64,000 nucleotides of DNA, from contig PAVO01000019.1 in assembly GCA_002713215.1 (NCBI GenBank), positions 434,001 through 498,000 of the forward strand, given 5' to 3'. Of the stretch, positions 25,474 to 35,534 are shown one piece after another. The DNA is from Crocinitomicaceae bacterium. Its GTDB lineage: Bacteria > Bacteroidota > Bacteroidia > Flavobacteriales_G > Salibacteraceae. Made by a program: the position numbers and the translations under genes. Positions within the stretch are counted from its first letter, which is position 1. Each line of letters opens with the position of its first letter. The notes under the pieces are model-generated. The model ran no database searches, had not been told where the DNA came from, and saw only the letters and a program-made list of their open reading frames with translations.

Positions 25474-28152
25474 ATGATTGAAGTTGTTGGATTATCTGAT
25501 TCGGAAGTAAAAGAGTCGGCCCTTAAAAATGGTTCGAACAAGCTTACTGAACAGGATAAGCAAACTTTTTCTGACAAACTTCTAGAAAACGTAAAAGACC
25601 CGATGATATTAATCCTCATTGTGGCTCTTGTTGTTGTGGTCTTTCTCTCGTTCATGGGTTATACCGAATGGTATGAGGGAGTAGGTATTGGAGTGGCTGT
25701 AGCATTGGCTACCCTGGTTTCAACTTATTCTGAGTTTAAAAACGAAGAGACATTTCAAAAACTTCAGGAAGAAGCATCCAAAGTTTTTTTAAATGTTTAT
25801 CGTGGTAGCCAATTAAGGCATATAAATATTAACGATATAGTTGTTGGGGACAAGATCTTTCTGCAACCGGGAGATAAACTACCAGCTGATGGCGAACTGA
25901 TAAACGGACAAATTAAGGTTAATCAGGCCATGCTAAACGGTGAGGCTGAACCCGTTAAAAAAGAGGTGGGTAGTGCAAATCTCGATGATTTAAATGACCC
26001 CAATTCGATATTTCGGGGCACCATAGTAGAGGACGGAGAAGGGATAATGCATGTGCTCAGAGTAGGAGATTCAACCCAATTTGGAAAGCTCGCTCAGGAG
26101 TTAAAAACAGAAGATCGACCGGGTCCATTGCGACTGAAATTGACGTCGCTTGCCAATACAATTGCTAAGCTTGGTTACATGGGGGCACCCCTTATTGCGT
26201 TGGCCTTCATGTTTAAAATTATCTTCATTGATAACGATGGTGATGTTTCTTATTATTTTTCGCAAGAGTGGCAATTAATTTTTGCTGATTTTATGCAAGC
26301 GCTCATTTTGGCCGTCATCATTATTGTGGTAATTGTACCAGAAGGGTTACCCATGATGATTGCCATTGTTCTGGCACAGAATATGAAAAAATTATTGAAG
26401 AACAAAGTACTTGTTCGGCAATTGCTTGGGATTGAAACTTCAGGAAGCTTAAATATTCTGTTTTCGGATAAGACAGGAACCATTACCAAGGGAAAATTGG
26501 ATGCGGTAGCATTTGTTTTAGTCAACGAACAAAAGGAAGATAACCTTCATGAGTTTCGTAAATTAGAGGAATTACCATCCAATGTTCAGGATGACCTTCG
26601 ATTGTCTGTTCAGGAAAATACTTCAGCTATAGTAAACATGAAGGCAGAACGTAAGGAAGAAATTATTATTGGTGGAAATTCTACGGACAGGGCTTTATTG
26701 AAATACGTAAAGGCCGATCAAATTGAGTTTAGCTCTCCTGTTGTAAAGCACAGGGCTCAAATACTGTTTAATTCTTCCCGTAAATTTTCTGCATCGGAGG
26801 TTACGTTAAAAAATGGCACCGAAGTTTCGTTAATTAAAGGAGCCGCAGAAAGGGTGTTGGAAAAGTGTACCACGTATTATGATATAGAGGGGGCTAAGAA
26901 GGAGTTAACAGAAACCAGAAGGGAAGAGATCTCACTGGCCATGGAAAAGAAAGCCGAACAGGGTTTTCGGATCATTGGAGTTGGCACTTCCGATCAGTCG
27001 ATAGCAGGAGATTACTTACCTGACTCAATGACCTTGATTGGGTTTAGCCTTATTCGCGACGAATTAAGAGAGGAAGCACACGATGCGATTGTGGAGTTAT
27101 CCAATGCAGGTATTCAGGTGGTTATGTGTACAGGAGACCGGCATGGAACTGCTGTAGCCATTGCAAATGAAGCAGGTCTTATTAATGGAAAAGATCATTT
27201 AACGTTGAGGTCGGAAGACATGGCATCTATGAGTGATGAGGAGCTGAGTGAAATAATGCCCAAATTAAGTGTTATTTCTCGTTGCCTTCCTTCAGATAAA
27301 ACCAGGCTTGTTAGAATTGCCCAGTCGCGTGGTCTGGTGGTAGGCATGACCGGAGACGGCGTTAATGACAGCCCGGCACTAAGTAGGGCTGATGTTGGAT
27401 TTGCACTAGGTAGTGGAACCGAAGTAGCTAAAGAAGCCTCAGACATTGTGGTCCTGGACGATAATATTCAATCCATTGCGAATGCTGTTCAATATGGAAG
27501 AACTATTTACCGTTCAGTTCAAAAGTTTATAACCTTCCAGTTGACTGTAAATGTAAGTGCTATATTGCTGGCTTTTATTGGTCCGTTTTTAGGCTTTGAA
27601 TTGCCATTAACCATGATTCAGTTGTTGTGGATTAATCTTATTATGGATACCCTGGCAGCGCTTGCTTTTAGTGGAGAACCGCCATTGGATAAGCACATGG
27701 AAGAGGCTCCTAAATCCAGGGAGGAGGGGTTAATTTCAAAGAAAATGTGGTCCTCTATATTGGCCAATGGATTATTCATGACAACTCTTTGTATCTTTTT
27801 TCTAAAGAGTGATTGGGTTTATGATCTCTTTGGTTGGGATGGAGTTCCAGGTTCTGAGAACGAAGTCCTGTTTCAAACCGCTTTTTTTACCCTGTTTGTC
27901 TTTCTGAATAACTTCAATAAGTTTAATGTTCGGGTAGAAGACCTTGGTCTTTTGGACCATATAACAAAGAACAAAGGTTTCATTCGGGTAACGATGATCA
28001 TTTTTGGGGTTCAATTTATACTTGCGGTATTTGGGGGTGAATTGTTTAGAACCACTCCCATGAATGTAATTGAGTGGGCCTGGGTACTGTTTTTATCCTT
28101 TCTCATTATTCCGTTCGATTTAGTGAGAAAGATGATCATGCGGAATTCTTAG
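25474..28152 (+). CDS. Calcium-translocating P-type ATPase
   Basis: An 892-residue P2-type cation ATPase, most like plasma-membrane/SERCA Ca2+ pumps. In order: short actuator N-terminus, A domain with NGEAEPVKK, the metal-binding helix motif PEGLP at 289-293, the phosphorylation site SDKTGTIT with D332, the nucleotide domain (KGAAERVLEKC), the hinge TGDGVND (626-632) and four C-terminal membrane helices. It would export Ca2+ from the cytoplasm. Substrate (Ca2+ rather than Mn2+) is inferred from sequence type. Divergent from the SGNH hydrolase gene. Confidence 0.93.
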   Translation: MIEVVGLSDSEVKESALKNGSNKLTEQDKQTFSDKLLENVKDPMILILIVALVVVVFLSFMGYTEWYEGVGIGVAVALATLVSTYSEFKNEETFQKLQEEASKVFLNVYRGSQLRHININDIVVGDKIFLQPGDKLPADGELINGQIKVNQAMLNGEAEPVKKEVGSANLDDLNDPNSIFRGTIVEDGEGIMHVLRVGDSTQFGKLAQELKTEDRPGPLRLKLTSLANTIAKLGYMGAPLIALAFMFKIIFIDNDGDVSYYFSQEWQLIFADFMQALILAVIIIVVIVPEGLPMMIAIVLAQNMKKLLKNKVLVRQLLGIETSGSLNILFSDKTGTITKGKLDAVAFVLVNEQKEDNLHEFRKLEELPSNVQDDLRLSVQENTSAIVNMKAERKEEIIIGGNSTDRALLKYVKADQIEFSSPVVKHRAQILFNSSRKFSASEVTLKNGTEVSLIKGAAERVLEKCTTYYDIEGAKKELTETRREEISLAMEKKAEQGFRIIGVGTSDQSIAGDYLPDSMTLIGFSLIRDELREEAHDAIVELSNAGIQVVMCTGDRHGTAVAIANEAGLINGKDHLTLRSEDMASMSDEELSEIMPKLSVISRCLPSDKTRLVRIAQSRGLVVGMTGDGVNDSPALSRADVGFALGSGTEVAKEASDIVVLDDNIQSIANAVQYGRTIYRSVQKFITFQLTVNVSAILLAFIGPFLGFELPLTMIQLLWINLIMDTLAALAFSGEPPLDKHMEEAPKSREEGLISKKMWSSILANGLFMTTLCIFFLKSDWVYDLFGWDGVPGSENEVLFQTAFFTLFVFLNNFNKFNVRVEDLGLLDHITKNKGFIRVTMIIFGVQFILAVFGGELFRTTPMNVIEWAWVLFLSFLIIPFDLVRKMIMRNS

Positions 28153-28357
28153 GCTTGGAATAACAATTCCAAATGCTGGCTGGAACTAATAATTATTCAT
28201 GAACCTTTTTAGATGGTAGTTGTTTAAGTTGAATGCTGAAACAACGATTTCAAAGGTTCTCCGATTTTACATTTTCTATATAAACGTTATCATTTCTTAA
28301 TGCTCAATTGTAGAGCAATACACCTGATACTTTTGTAACCGCAATAAACAAAACGCA
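28153..28357. other. Intergenic region between the ATPase and the ABC operon
   Basis: About 205 bases. It holds a 7-base hairpin TTGGAAT-aaca-ATTCCAA (28155-28172) just after the ATPase stop without a T-run, and the ABC operon promoter near its right end. No RNA gene was recognised. Confidence 0.4.
28308..28335 (+). promoter_or_regulatory. Promoter of the ABC transporter pair
   Basis: TTG at 28308-28310, 17 bases, then TACTTTTG at 28328-28335: both elements of the Bacteroidota primary promoter at correct spacing. The GTG start of the ATPase subunit is 22 bases further on; TAACCG follows the box. Confidence 0.6.
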
Positions 28358-29047
28358 GTGATTTTAAAACTTAATGACGTAACCCAACGGTTTAAATCCG
28401 GTCAACATGAAATTGAGGTTCTTTCTGAGATTAACTTGGAAGTAACCTCGGGAGAGAGCCTTGCAATTGTTGGCCCCTCCGGAAGTGGAAAAACAACCTT
28501 GCTTGGACTATGTGCTGGACTGGACCGACCAACCCTTGGACGTGTAGAACTTGTCGATAAAAGCATTGGTGAACTCTCTGAAGATCAACGAGCTGTTTTG
28601 AGAAGGGACAATGTTGGTTTTGTATTCCAGAATTTCGAACTCATTTCTTCGCTAACTGCATTGGAAAACGTTTCGCTTCCTTTGGATTTAATTGGTGCAA
28701 AATCTTCACGTCACACTGCAATGGAATTGCTGGAAAAAGTAGGGTTAAAAGACCGAGCTCACCATTATCCGACACAAATGAGTGGTGGAGAACAACAGCG
28801 AGTGGCCATTGCCAGGGCGTTTAGTAATAACCCCAAGATCGTTTTTGCAGATGAGCCCACTGGTAATCTTGATGAAGAAACCGGAGCCAAGATTGAAGAT
28901 ATTCTTTTCAACCTTAATCAGGAAAAAGGAACAACCCTGGTTTTGGTTACCCATAATTTGGAATTGGCAAATAAAGCCCATCGAATTATAGAATTAAAAC
29001 AGGGTAAGCTTACCAGGGATCAAATCCTTCAAAAAGAAACGATTTGA
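28358..29047 (+). CDS. ABC transporter ATP-binding protein (LolD/YbbA type)
   Basis: A 229-residue ATPase subunit: Walker A GPSGSGKT at 39-46, signature [14 protein letters not shown] near 140-153, Walker [13 protein letters not shown], and H-loop VTHN. It belongs to the MacB/LolD/YbbA branch that drives FtsX-type permeases, not solute importers. It starts with GTG at 28358 and its TGA overlaps the TTG start of the permease (TTGA). With the permease it probably forms a lipoprotein/lipid-handling or esterase-linked YbbAP complex at the inner membrane. Confidence 0.92.
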   Translation: MILKLNDVTQRFKSGQHEIEVLSEINLEVTSGESLAIVGPSGSGKTTLLGLCAGLDRPTLGRVELVDKSIGELSEDQRAVLRRDNVGFVFQNFELISSLTALENVSLPLDLIGAKSSRHTAMELLEKVGLKDRAHHYPTQMSGGEQQRVAIARAFSNNPKIVFADEPTGNLDEETGAKIEDILFNLNQEKGTTLVLVTHNLELANKAHRIIELKQGKLTRDQILQKETI

Positions 29048-31566
29048 GATCCATTGGATTATTCAAACTTGCATTTGTTGAGTTAAGGCACAATAGCCTA
29101 AGGCTGTTTGTATACTCCTTAAGCATTAGCATTGGTATTGCAGCAATTTTTGCTACCGGAAGCTTAAAAAACGATTTAATTACCCAGATTGATAAAGAAA
29201 CCAAGGAACTGGTTGGAGGAGATCTTGTTGTAAAAGGATTTTCGGCAATTAATGATTCCCTTTATGATGAAGTCCTGGATCAATCGACTGCAGTAGCGCA
29301 TGAAAAAAGCTTTGCAAGCATGGTTGTATTCGCCAACAAGGAGAACACACGCCTGGTTAATGTACGAGCCATAAGTGCTGACTACCCTCTGATTGGTTCA
29401 ATTGAAGATCGGGCTGGTGACTCCAGGGCAATTAATACCCAGGGTGGTTTGGTATCCATTAACGAAAGTCTGGGAATTCAATATGGTTTGGAGTTGGGGG
29501 ATTCCTTGTTCATTGGAAATTCGGTTTTCAAGGTAGCCGCTTTTCACTCCAAGGCCCCAGGACAATCTGGAATTGCGGCCACCGTAGCACCCTCAGTATT
29601 TATTTCACTCGATGATTTGTCAGGGACCGGTTTAGCTCGAATTGGAAGTAGAATTAGGCATTCCTACTATTTTCTTTATGCTGATGAAGAAACGACCAAG
29701 AACAAATTCAAAGCCCTTGAAAAAGCAGTCATTGATGATGGGCTTAGGTTGGAGAATCTTGAATCAGGTAGAAAAAGGTTAGGAAGAAGCTACAAAAACT
29801 TATTTCTGTTTTTGAATCTTGCTGCTTTTATTGCTTTGATCATTGGAGGAGTTGGCGCAGGAAGTGCGATTGATTTGTTCTTTAGCGAGAAGAAGAAAAC
29901 AGTTGCCGTTCTTAAATGTGTTGGGTTTAGATACAAGGAAATTGCCACTTTATTTCTTGTACAGATTCTGTTTTTAGGGCTATTTGGAAGCGGGTTGGGA
30001 GTTGCCATTGGATTAGGAATTCAACAAGCCTTACCGGGGATGTTCAAAGGCGTATTTGTCGTTGATTTTGTTCAACAATTTCATTTTTCAGTATTTCTGA
30101 TTTCTATGCTTATGGGGGTGTTAGTGAGTGTGTTGTTTGGATTGAAAACCTTAATACCTTTACTCAACTCTACCCCTTTAATGGCACTTCGAAGTAGTTT
30201 GGTTAATCAGCAAGGTTACCAGCGAATTAACCTAATTATTCGCTCCATCCAATTGGCATCACTGATTTTAATTACTTGGTATTTAACCGGAAAGTTCTTT
30301 ATTGCTCTTGGTTTTACTTTCGGATTGCTGCTTATTATGCTTTGCCTGTGGGGCCTTGCCATGCTACTGAGAAAATTTGCACGAAAAATAGTTACAAGGC
30401 TTCGATCATTCGAATTGCGCTATGCCGTTAACGCTTTGTACAGGCCACAAAACCAAACCGTACTGCTAATAAGTATCATTGGCTTGTCAGCAATTCTCGT
30501 TCTGCATCTATTTTTTATTCGCTCCTCATTGGTCAATTCCATCCAGCTATTAGACAACGATCATCGCCCCAATCTTATCATATTTGATATTGATGAAGAG
30601 TCGGTAGAACCGATTGCTTCGTTTTTAGAATCTCGTAATGTTTCTGTTTTCGACCCGCTTTCAATTGTGCCAATGAGAATTCATCGCTTAAAGGGAAGAA
30701 GTGTTTTTTCTTGGAAGAAGGATTCGACACATTCTATCCCTTCGCATGTTTTTAATCGTGAATACCGGGTAACTGAACGAGAGGTGTTGGGAGAGAATGA
30801 AAGTATTGAAGAAGGAAAATGGAAAGGGAATTACGAAGGAAGTGGAATCATTCCTATATCCATTGAAGAGAATTTTTCAGGACAATCAGAATTGTCCTTA
30901 GGTGATACCGTTGAGTTTAATGTTTTTGGCTCCATTTTAAAAGCCGAAATAGCCAGTATCAGAAAAGTAGATTTTACTCAAATGCAGGCTGCATTTACCA
31001 TTGTGTTTCCCAAGGGTTCTTTGGAAGGGGCACCAGTGATGTATGCGGTTTCTGCCCATGTTAAGGATAAAGAGAAGATGATGAAGGTTCAAAATGAGCT
31101 AATGGACAACTTCAAAAATATATCCATAATCGACCTGGACCAGATTTTTGAATCGGTGGCCGAACTCGGTTCAAAAATTGAAATTGCCATCCAATTTATG
31201 TTCTCATTTAGTGCACTAACTGCTTTAATCGTCTTGATAAATACCTTGTATGTTAGCCGGTTTCAACGGTTGAAAGAAAGTGCCGTATTAAAAACGCTGG
31301 GTGCCGTATCAAACAGGCTTACCCGTATCAACATCTATGAGTTCTTGATTCTGGGAGTATTAGCGGTCGTAGCCGGGTTGGTTTTTTCCTTTGTGGTAAG
31401 TTACTTGTTGATGACCTTTTTGTTTAAGGTGCCGTTTTCGCCAGATATATTTAGCGCCGGAATTATTTTACTTTTTGTACTTGCGGTTGTAACTTTCATG
31501 GGTGTAGTTAATAGCAGTAGTTTGAGAAACGTATCCCCGATACGTTTGATCAGGGGAAATGGATAA
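29044..31566 (+). CDS. FtsX-like ABC permease (YbbP type)
   Basis: An 840-residue inner-membrane protein with about ten predicted membrane segments in two FtsX-like halves: an N-terminal anchor helix, a large periplasmic domain, three helices around residues 250-380, two more helices near 400-450, a second periplasmic domain (~500-690) and a last three-helix FtsX unit. Such long permeases are the YbbP group, which act with YbbA-type ATPases as mechanotransmission machines. It starts with TTG at 29044, overlapping the stop of the ATPase gene. It converges on folC with 11 bases between stops. Confidence 0.9.
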   Translation: MRSIGLFKLAFVELRHNSLRLFVYSLSISIGIAAIFATGSLKNDLITQIDKETKELVGGDLVVKGFSAINDSLYDEVLDQSTAVAHEKSFASMVVFANKENTRLVNVRAISADYPLIGSIEDRAGDSRAINTQGGLVSINESLGIQYGLELGDSLFIGNSVFKVAAFHSKAPGQSGIAATVAPSVFISLDDLSGTGLARIGSRIRHSYYFLYADEETTKNKFKALEKAVIDDGLRLENLESGRKRLGRSYKNLFLFLNLAAFIALIIGGVGAGSAIDLFFSEKKKTVAVLKCVGFRYKEIATLFLVQILFLGLFGSGLGVAIGLGIQQALPGMFKGVFVVDFVQQFHFSVFLISMLMGVLVSVLFGLKTLIPLLNSTPLMALRSSLVNQQGYQRINLIIRSIQLASLILITWYLTGKFFIALGFTFGLLLIMLCLWGLAMLLRKFARKIVTRLRSFELRYAVNALYRPQNQTVLLISIIGLSAILVLHLFFIRSSLVNSIQLLDNDHRPNLIIFDIDEESVEPIASFLESRNVSVFDPLSIVPMRIHRLKGRSVFSWKKDSTHSIPSHVFNREYRVTEREVLGENESIEEGKWKGNYEGSGIIPISIEENFSGQSELSLGDTVEFNVFGSILKAEIASIRKVDFTQMQAAFTIVFPKGSLEGAPVMYAVSAHVKDKEKMMKVQNELMDNFKNISIIDLDQIFESVAELGSKIEIAIQFMFSFSALTALIVLINTLYVSRFQRLKESAVLKTLGAVSNRLTRINIYEFLILGVLAVVAGLVFSFVVSYLLMTFLFKVPFSPDIFSAGIILLFVLAVVTFMGVVNSSSLRNVSPIRLIRGNG

Positions 31567-31577
31567 CAAACGAAGGT

Positions 31578-32816
31578 TTATTTGTTCCAGGCTATAAGTG
31601 CATCGGCGACAACAAACGTACTTCCGCCTATATAAATAAGGTCATTAGTACCGGCCGATTGCTGTGCTTTGGAAACAGCATTCTCAACTGAACCGCAATC
31701 TACTCCCTGTAAGTTTGCCCGGTTTGCAACGTCCATTAACTCCGAACTTGGAAGTGCTCTTGGAATGTTTGCATTACAGAAATAATATTGGGCCTCTTTT
31801 GGGAAAAGTTGAATCACATCGGCTATGGACTTATCGTTGACCATACCCAAGACGATATGTTTTTGGTTGCATTTCAGTTTGCTTATTTGCTTGAGAACAG
31901 CCTTTAACCCATCCTCATTGTGGGCAGTATCGCAAATGGTTAGTGGACTCTTATCAAGAATTTGCCATCTTCCAAGCAGTCCCGTGTTTTTAATTACTCG
32001 GTTTAATCCATTGGATACATCAATTGGGGCAATCTTAAATTCTAACTGGTTCAACTGTTTTACACATGTAAGGCCCGTCTTTTGATTGCCGAGTTGATAT
32101 TCACCTAGTAGGTCACTTTCATAGATAGTCTCAAAGGTTTGATTTTCTACAAAGGTTATCGGAGCTGAATTTGAATTTGCAATATCTTTAAAAATGGCCT
32201 TTGTTTCTGAGGTGGATTCCCCAATGATTACCGGAATACTTGGTTTAATTATTCCCGCTTTTTCTTTGGCGATTAAGCTTAAGGTATTTCCTAAAAATTG
32301 GGTATGATCGAGTCCAATATTGGTGATAATCGATAGTAGGGGTTCAATCACATTGGTTGAGTCCAGACGACCTCCCATTCCAACTTCAACGATAGCAATA
32401 TCTACTTTTTGCTTAGCGAAATAAGAAAAACACAGTCCAACAGTCCACTCGAAGAAAGATAAATTGATTTTTTCAAATTCTTGACGGTAGGTAGAAACGA
32501 AATTGATAACGTCTTCTTTAGCAATCACTTCACCGTTGATTTTAATCCGTTCACGGAAGTCAATTAGGTGAGGAGATGTATAAAGCCCGACCCGGTAGCC
32601 AGCTTCTTGCAATATAGACGCAATCATGTGGGAAGTACTGCCCTTGCCGTTGGTTCCGGCAACATGAATGCTCTTAAAACCACGATAAGGGTGGTCAAGT
32701 AATTCCATCAGTTTCCACGTATTATTCAAATCGGCTTTGTAAGCGGCCTTTCCCTGCCTTTGATACATAGGTAGCTGGGAAAAGAGATAGTCTAATGTTG
32801 CCTGGTAATCCATCAT
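31578..32816 (-). CDS. folC: Bifunctional folylpolyglutamate/dihydrofolate synthase
   Basis: A 412-residue Mur-ligase-family enzyme that adds glutamate to folates (and usually to dihydropteroate). It has the ATP loop GTNGKGST at 54-61, TSPHLIDFRERI, VEVGMGGRLDSTNV and the C-terminal ICDTAHNEDGLKAV block with DxAHN, all family hallmarks. Its ATG overlaps the TGA of the GT39 gene by four bases (ATGA), so it is the last gene of an exbB-exbD-tonB-GT39-folC run, probably one transcription unit. Confidence 0.95.
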   Translation of the reverse strand: MMDYQATLDYLFSQLPMYQRQGKAAYKADLNNTWKLMELLDHPYRGFKSIHVAGTNGKGSTSHMIASILQEAGYRVGLYTSPHLIDFRERIKINGEVIAKEDVINFVSTYRQEFEKINLSFFEWTVGLCFSYFAKQKVDIAIVEVGMGGRLDSTNVIEPLLSIITNIGLDHTQFLGNTLSLIAKEKAGIIKPSIPVIIGESTSETKAIFKDIANSNSAPITFVENQTFETIYESDLLGEYQLGNQKTGLTCVKQLNQLEFKIAPIDVSNGLNRVIKNTGLLGRWQILDKSPLTICDTAHNEDGLKAVLKQISKLKCNQKHIVLGMVNDKSIADVIQLFPKEAQYYFCNANIPRALPSSELMDVANRANLQGVDCGSVENAVSKAQQSAGTNDLIYIGGSTFVVADALIAWNK

Positions 32817-34234
32817 TCGAGTATGAGATAATTGTATCCGGCAGCTTTTACTTTGGCCAAATCATTTTCATTTGGAATTCTGTCGTAGGCTATAAAATTG
32901 GTATAAAACATAGCTTCTGCGTAATGCTCACAGTTGAAGATGACCAGTTTTTCTCCCGAATGACTAGCCTTTAGTTCAAGGATCTCCGTTTTCCATTCGG
33001 GAGTATCTCTCTCCTGAAACGGTTTTATTCGCTCAACGGAATAACGAAAAGCCAAAAAGAAGAATAAAAAGATCACTAGTCTGGATAACCAAGGTTTGTT
33101 AGCAAGTGTGCTTACACTATTTATATTGTTGATGAAATATGCCGTGATAATAAATAGGGCAGGAGCTATAAACAGAACATAACCCTGCATTTTGGTTATT
33201 GGAATGGAAAAGAAAACCATTGGAATAAGAATCCAAATTAGAAGGGCACGGTAGTTGGTCTTCAAAACAGTGGTTCTTTTACTGAATAAGAACCAAATCA
33301 GTGGGATATAAACAAGTTCACCGTAGTTCACCATGATGCGATGGAAAAAGTAGTAGAAAGGCCCTGTTTGATCCTCTAATGCTTCTGTAAAATGCCTCCA
33401 GTTCATGGCTTGCTCATGTGCCGCTTCAACGGGAAATGACGTATGGATATAAACTTGCCAGGGAATAAATACTGCGGAGGTAATGATGAGGCAAACTGAA
33501 AGTGGTAATAGGGAAATCTTCCAATTGCTTTTGTTGTAAGTAAGGAGCAGCCATACCGGTATTACAATTAACGCGGGCAACCATTTGGCCAGTATGGCTA
33601 GTCCAATTGAAACGGACATTGGAATAACCCATTTCAGGTTTAAGTTTTGCCTGTGTTTAATAGCAAAGAGAATGGCTAACTCGATAAAAAAAGCAAAACA
33701 AATGTCAACATGGTCGGTAGCTATCCTTCCGGCGCTCAATTCAATAAAAAGCCCGTTTACAGCTATAAAAAACGCGGCTATAATCCCTTCTTTTGATCCA
33801 AAAAGTGACTTGCCAATGTAGTAGGTTAGGACAATCATAGCTGTAGAAAGCAAGATGGAGGGTAGCCTTACCGCGAAATCAGAGACACCAAACAGTTCCA
33901 AACTTCCTGCTATAAGCCACAAAGTGAGCGGCTGTTTATGAAGCCAGACATGACCACCTACCCAAAGTAGATCTTGTTCCAGAATAGGGACATCATAAAA
34001 GGTTGGTAGCAGTGGGTGTTTAGTTAGGTTTTTGGCTACAAGCGCATGATAGCGTTCATCCCACTCGTGTAAAAAAGGGTCCAGGCTTGTAAAAATTCTC
34101 ATTAAAAGCCCTCCTAAGGTAATTAGACCCAACGACAGCTTGAAATTGTTTGACCTGTAGAATTGGAAAGCTGTATAAAACAGGATTGCTGCAATCAATA
34201 AAAAAAATGAACCATATAGAATAGTCCCGCTCAT
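32813..34234 (-). CDS. GT39-family membrane glycosyltransferase (ArnT-like)
   Basis: A 473-residue polytopic protein with about 11 membrane helices. The first periplasmic loop carries HEWDERYHALVAKNL (near residue 56), the acidic-residue motif of GT39/GT83 glycosyltransferases, which move a sugar from a polyprenyl-phosphate donor to lipid A, protein or other acceptors. The donor could be made by the polyprenol-phosphate GT2 at 15.6 kb (inference). It follows the tonB gene by 58 bases and overlaps folC. Confidence 0.85.
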   Translation of the reverse strand: MSGTILYGSFFLLIAAILFYTAFQFYRSNNFKLSLGLITLGGLLMRIFTSLDPFLHEWDERYHALVAKNLTKHPLLPTFYDVPILEQDLLWVGGHVWLHKQPLTLWLIAGSLELFGVSDFAVRLPSILLSTAMIVLTYYIGKSLFGSKEGIIAAFFIAVNGLFIELSAGRIATDHVDICFAFFIELAILFAIKHRQNLNLKWVIPMSVSIGLAILAKWLPALIVIPVWLLLTYNKSNWKISLLPLSVCLIITSAVFIPWQVYIHTSFPVEAAHEQAMNWRHFTEALEDQTGPFYYFFHRIMVNYGELVYIPLIWFLFSKRTTVLKTNYRALLIWILIPMVFFSIPITKMQGYVLFIAPALFIITAYFINNINSVSTLANKPWLSRLVIFLFFFLAFRYSVERIKPFQERDTPEWKTEILELKASHSGEKLVIFNCEHYAEAMFYTNFIAYDRIPNENDLAKVKAAGYNYLILE

Positions 34235-34292
34235 TCAGACCATTAAAAATTGGATTGTAAAACTAGGAATGTTGTCGGTGTAATTGACACCC

Positions 34293-35114
34293 TTAGTTCA
34301 ACTCAAAGTGATAGGTGATGGTGCCCACCTGGGTAGTTGGAGCCGAAGGGTCAGATTGCCATTTGGTTTTAAGTGCTGCCTCTCTTGCCTTACTAACCAG
34401 GCAATTTGCAGTATTGGTAGTTCCTTTCAGTTTTAGTTTAGCATCCGTGGTGATTCCTTGCCGATTTACCATTACCTGCATAACCACTACGCCATACTCA
34501 TCACACTTGTATTCAGGTTTGACTTTAGCCAGTGCATTTCTATTTCCAAGTTGATAGCTTCCTGTACCACCACCGCCGCCACCATTTTTTCCTGAATAAT
34601 CGGTTCCGGTTTTGGTTCCATCGGTTTGTCCTTTGTCACCCGATTTATTATTGTCATCTCCTTCTGAGCCACCTTTCTTGGCAAAGGGATTGTTATTAAG
34701 TACTTTTTTTAGATCAGGGTCTAGTTCCTGAGGTTTTGGAGTTGGGTCTTTTACAGTCTCAACTTCCTTTGGCTTTTCAACGGGCTTTTCCTTCGGTATC
34801 TCCGTTTTTTTGTTGTCCGATTCTTCAACCGGCGGTGTGCTTACAGTTTCAATGTCTTCCTGCGTCATTACGGATTCTTCAGAAGCATCTACAGGCACCG
34901 GGTCTGCTTGTTGAGGTACAGGTTCTCCGGACTCATCAGGTTGAATTTCTCCACTTCCAACATTGCTGGTGCCAAAATTTATGGGTACCCCAGTTACTGG
35001 AAGTGGATCAGGATATTTAAGTCCATAAATGGCAAACAATACCAAAATGAGTAAGTGTAGGGCAACTGTGCCTACAAATCCCTTTCTCTTCTCTTTGGTA
35101 TCTAAATATGCCAT
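34293..35114 (-). CDS. TonB-family energy transducer
   Basis: A 273-residue protein: cytoplasmic stub, one N-terminal membrane helix (FVGTVALHLLILVLFAIYGL), a long Pro/Glu/Lys-rich periplasmic stretch (~55-150) containing IPKEKPVEKPKEVETVKDP, a Gly-rich linker, and a C-terminal domain (~190-273, KPEYKCDEYGVVVMQVMVN to ITYHFELN) of TonB type. With ExbB and ExbD it couples the proton gradient to TonB-dependent receptors. It follows exbD by one base. The C-terminal domain is divergent, so it could also be a TolA-like protein. Confidence 0.82.
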   Translation of the reverse strand: MAYLDTKEKRKGFVGTVALHLLILVLFAIYGLKYPDPLPVTGVPINFGTSNVGSGEIQPDESGEPVPQQADPVPVDASEESVMTQEDIETVSTPPVEESDNKKTEIPKEKPVEKPKEVETVKDPTPKPQELDPDLKKVLNNNPFAKKGGSEGDDNNKSGDKGQTDGTKTGTDYSGKNGGGGGGTGSYQLGNRNALAKVKPEYKCDEYGVVVMQVMVNRQGITTDAKLKLKGTTNTANCLVSKAREAALKTKWQSDPSAPTTQVGTITYHFELN

Positions 35115-35115
35115 T

Positions 35116-35508
35116 TTATTTAGGGCGTGTTGCTAACACTAACTCAAATTTGTTTCTATTGGCAATATCCATTACTGTAACTGCATGCTCCAATGGAACA
35201 CTTTGGTCGCAATGAAGAATAATTCCTTTTTTTTCCGCTTCCCCAATTGCACTAATTATGCCGTTTTCTAAATTTTCAACCGGAACCTGATTTCCATTGA
35301 TGTGAAATTGAAAGTCTGGCGTTATAGTAACTGCCACGGTTTTTGGCGTAGTAGATTTTGCTTTACTCTTGGGTAATAATACGTTTAGAGCATGGGGACT
35401 CACCATGGTGGAAATTATTATAAAAAATATAAGGAGTAAGAACACAATGTCTGTCATGGAAGACATGGAGAACGCTACACTTACTTTATTTCTGCTTCTA
35501 ATTCCCAT
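35116..35508 (-). CDS. exbD: ExbD/TolR-family biopolymer transport protein
   Basis: A 130-residue inner-membrane protein with one N-terminal helix that bears the conserved Asp (SMTDIVFLLLIFFIIISTM, Asp near residue 19) used in proton transfer, and a periplasmic ExbD fold. It sits between exbB (26 bases upstream) and tonB (one base downstream). Only one exbD copy is present here; many Bacteroidota operons carry two. Confidence 0.92.
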   Translation of the reverse strand: MGIRSRNKVSVAFSMSSMTDIVFLLLIFFIIISTMVSPHALNVLLPKSKAKSTTPKTVAVTITPDFQFHINGNQVPVENLENGIISAIGEAEKKGIILHCDQSVPLEHAVTVMDIANRNKFELVLATRPK

Positions 35509-35534
35509 TATCTATAAACTATTTAGTCGTTCAA

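Noticed and set aside
28155-28172. Terminator after the P-type ATPase
   Set aside because: TTGGAAT-aaca-ATTCCAA is a short AT-rich hairpin and the following bases (ATGCTGGC) contain no T-run, so it is not called as a terminator.
34274-34296. Hairpin after tonB
   Set aside because: GGTGT/ACACC is only five pairs and is not followed by a T-run on the minus strand. No terminator was called between tonB and the GT39 gene.
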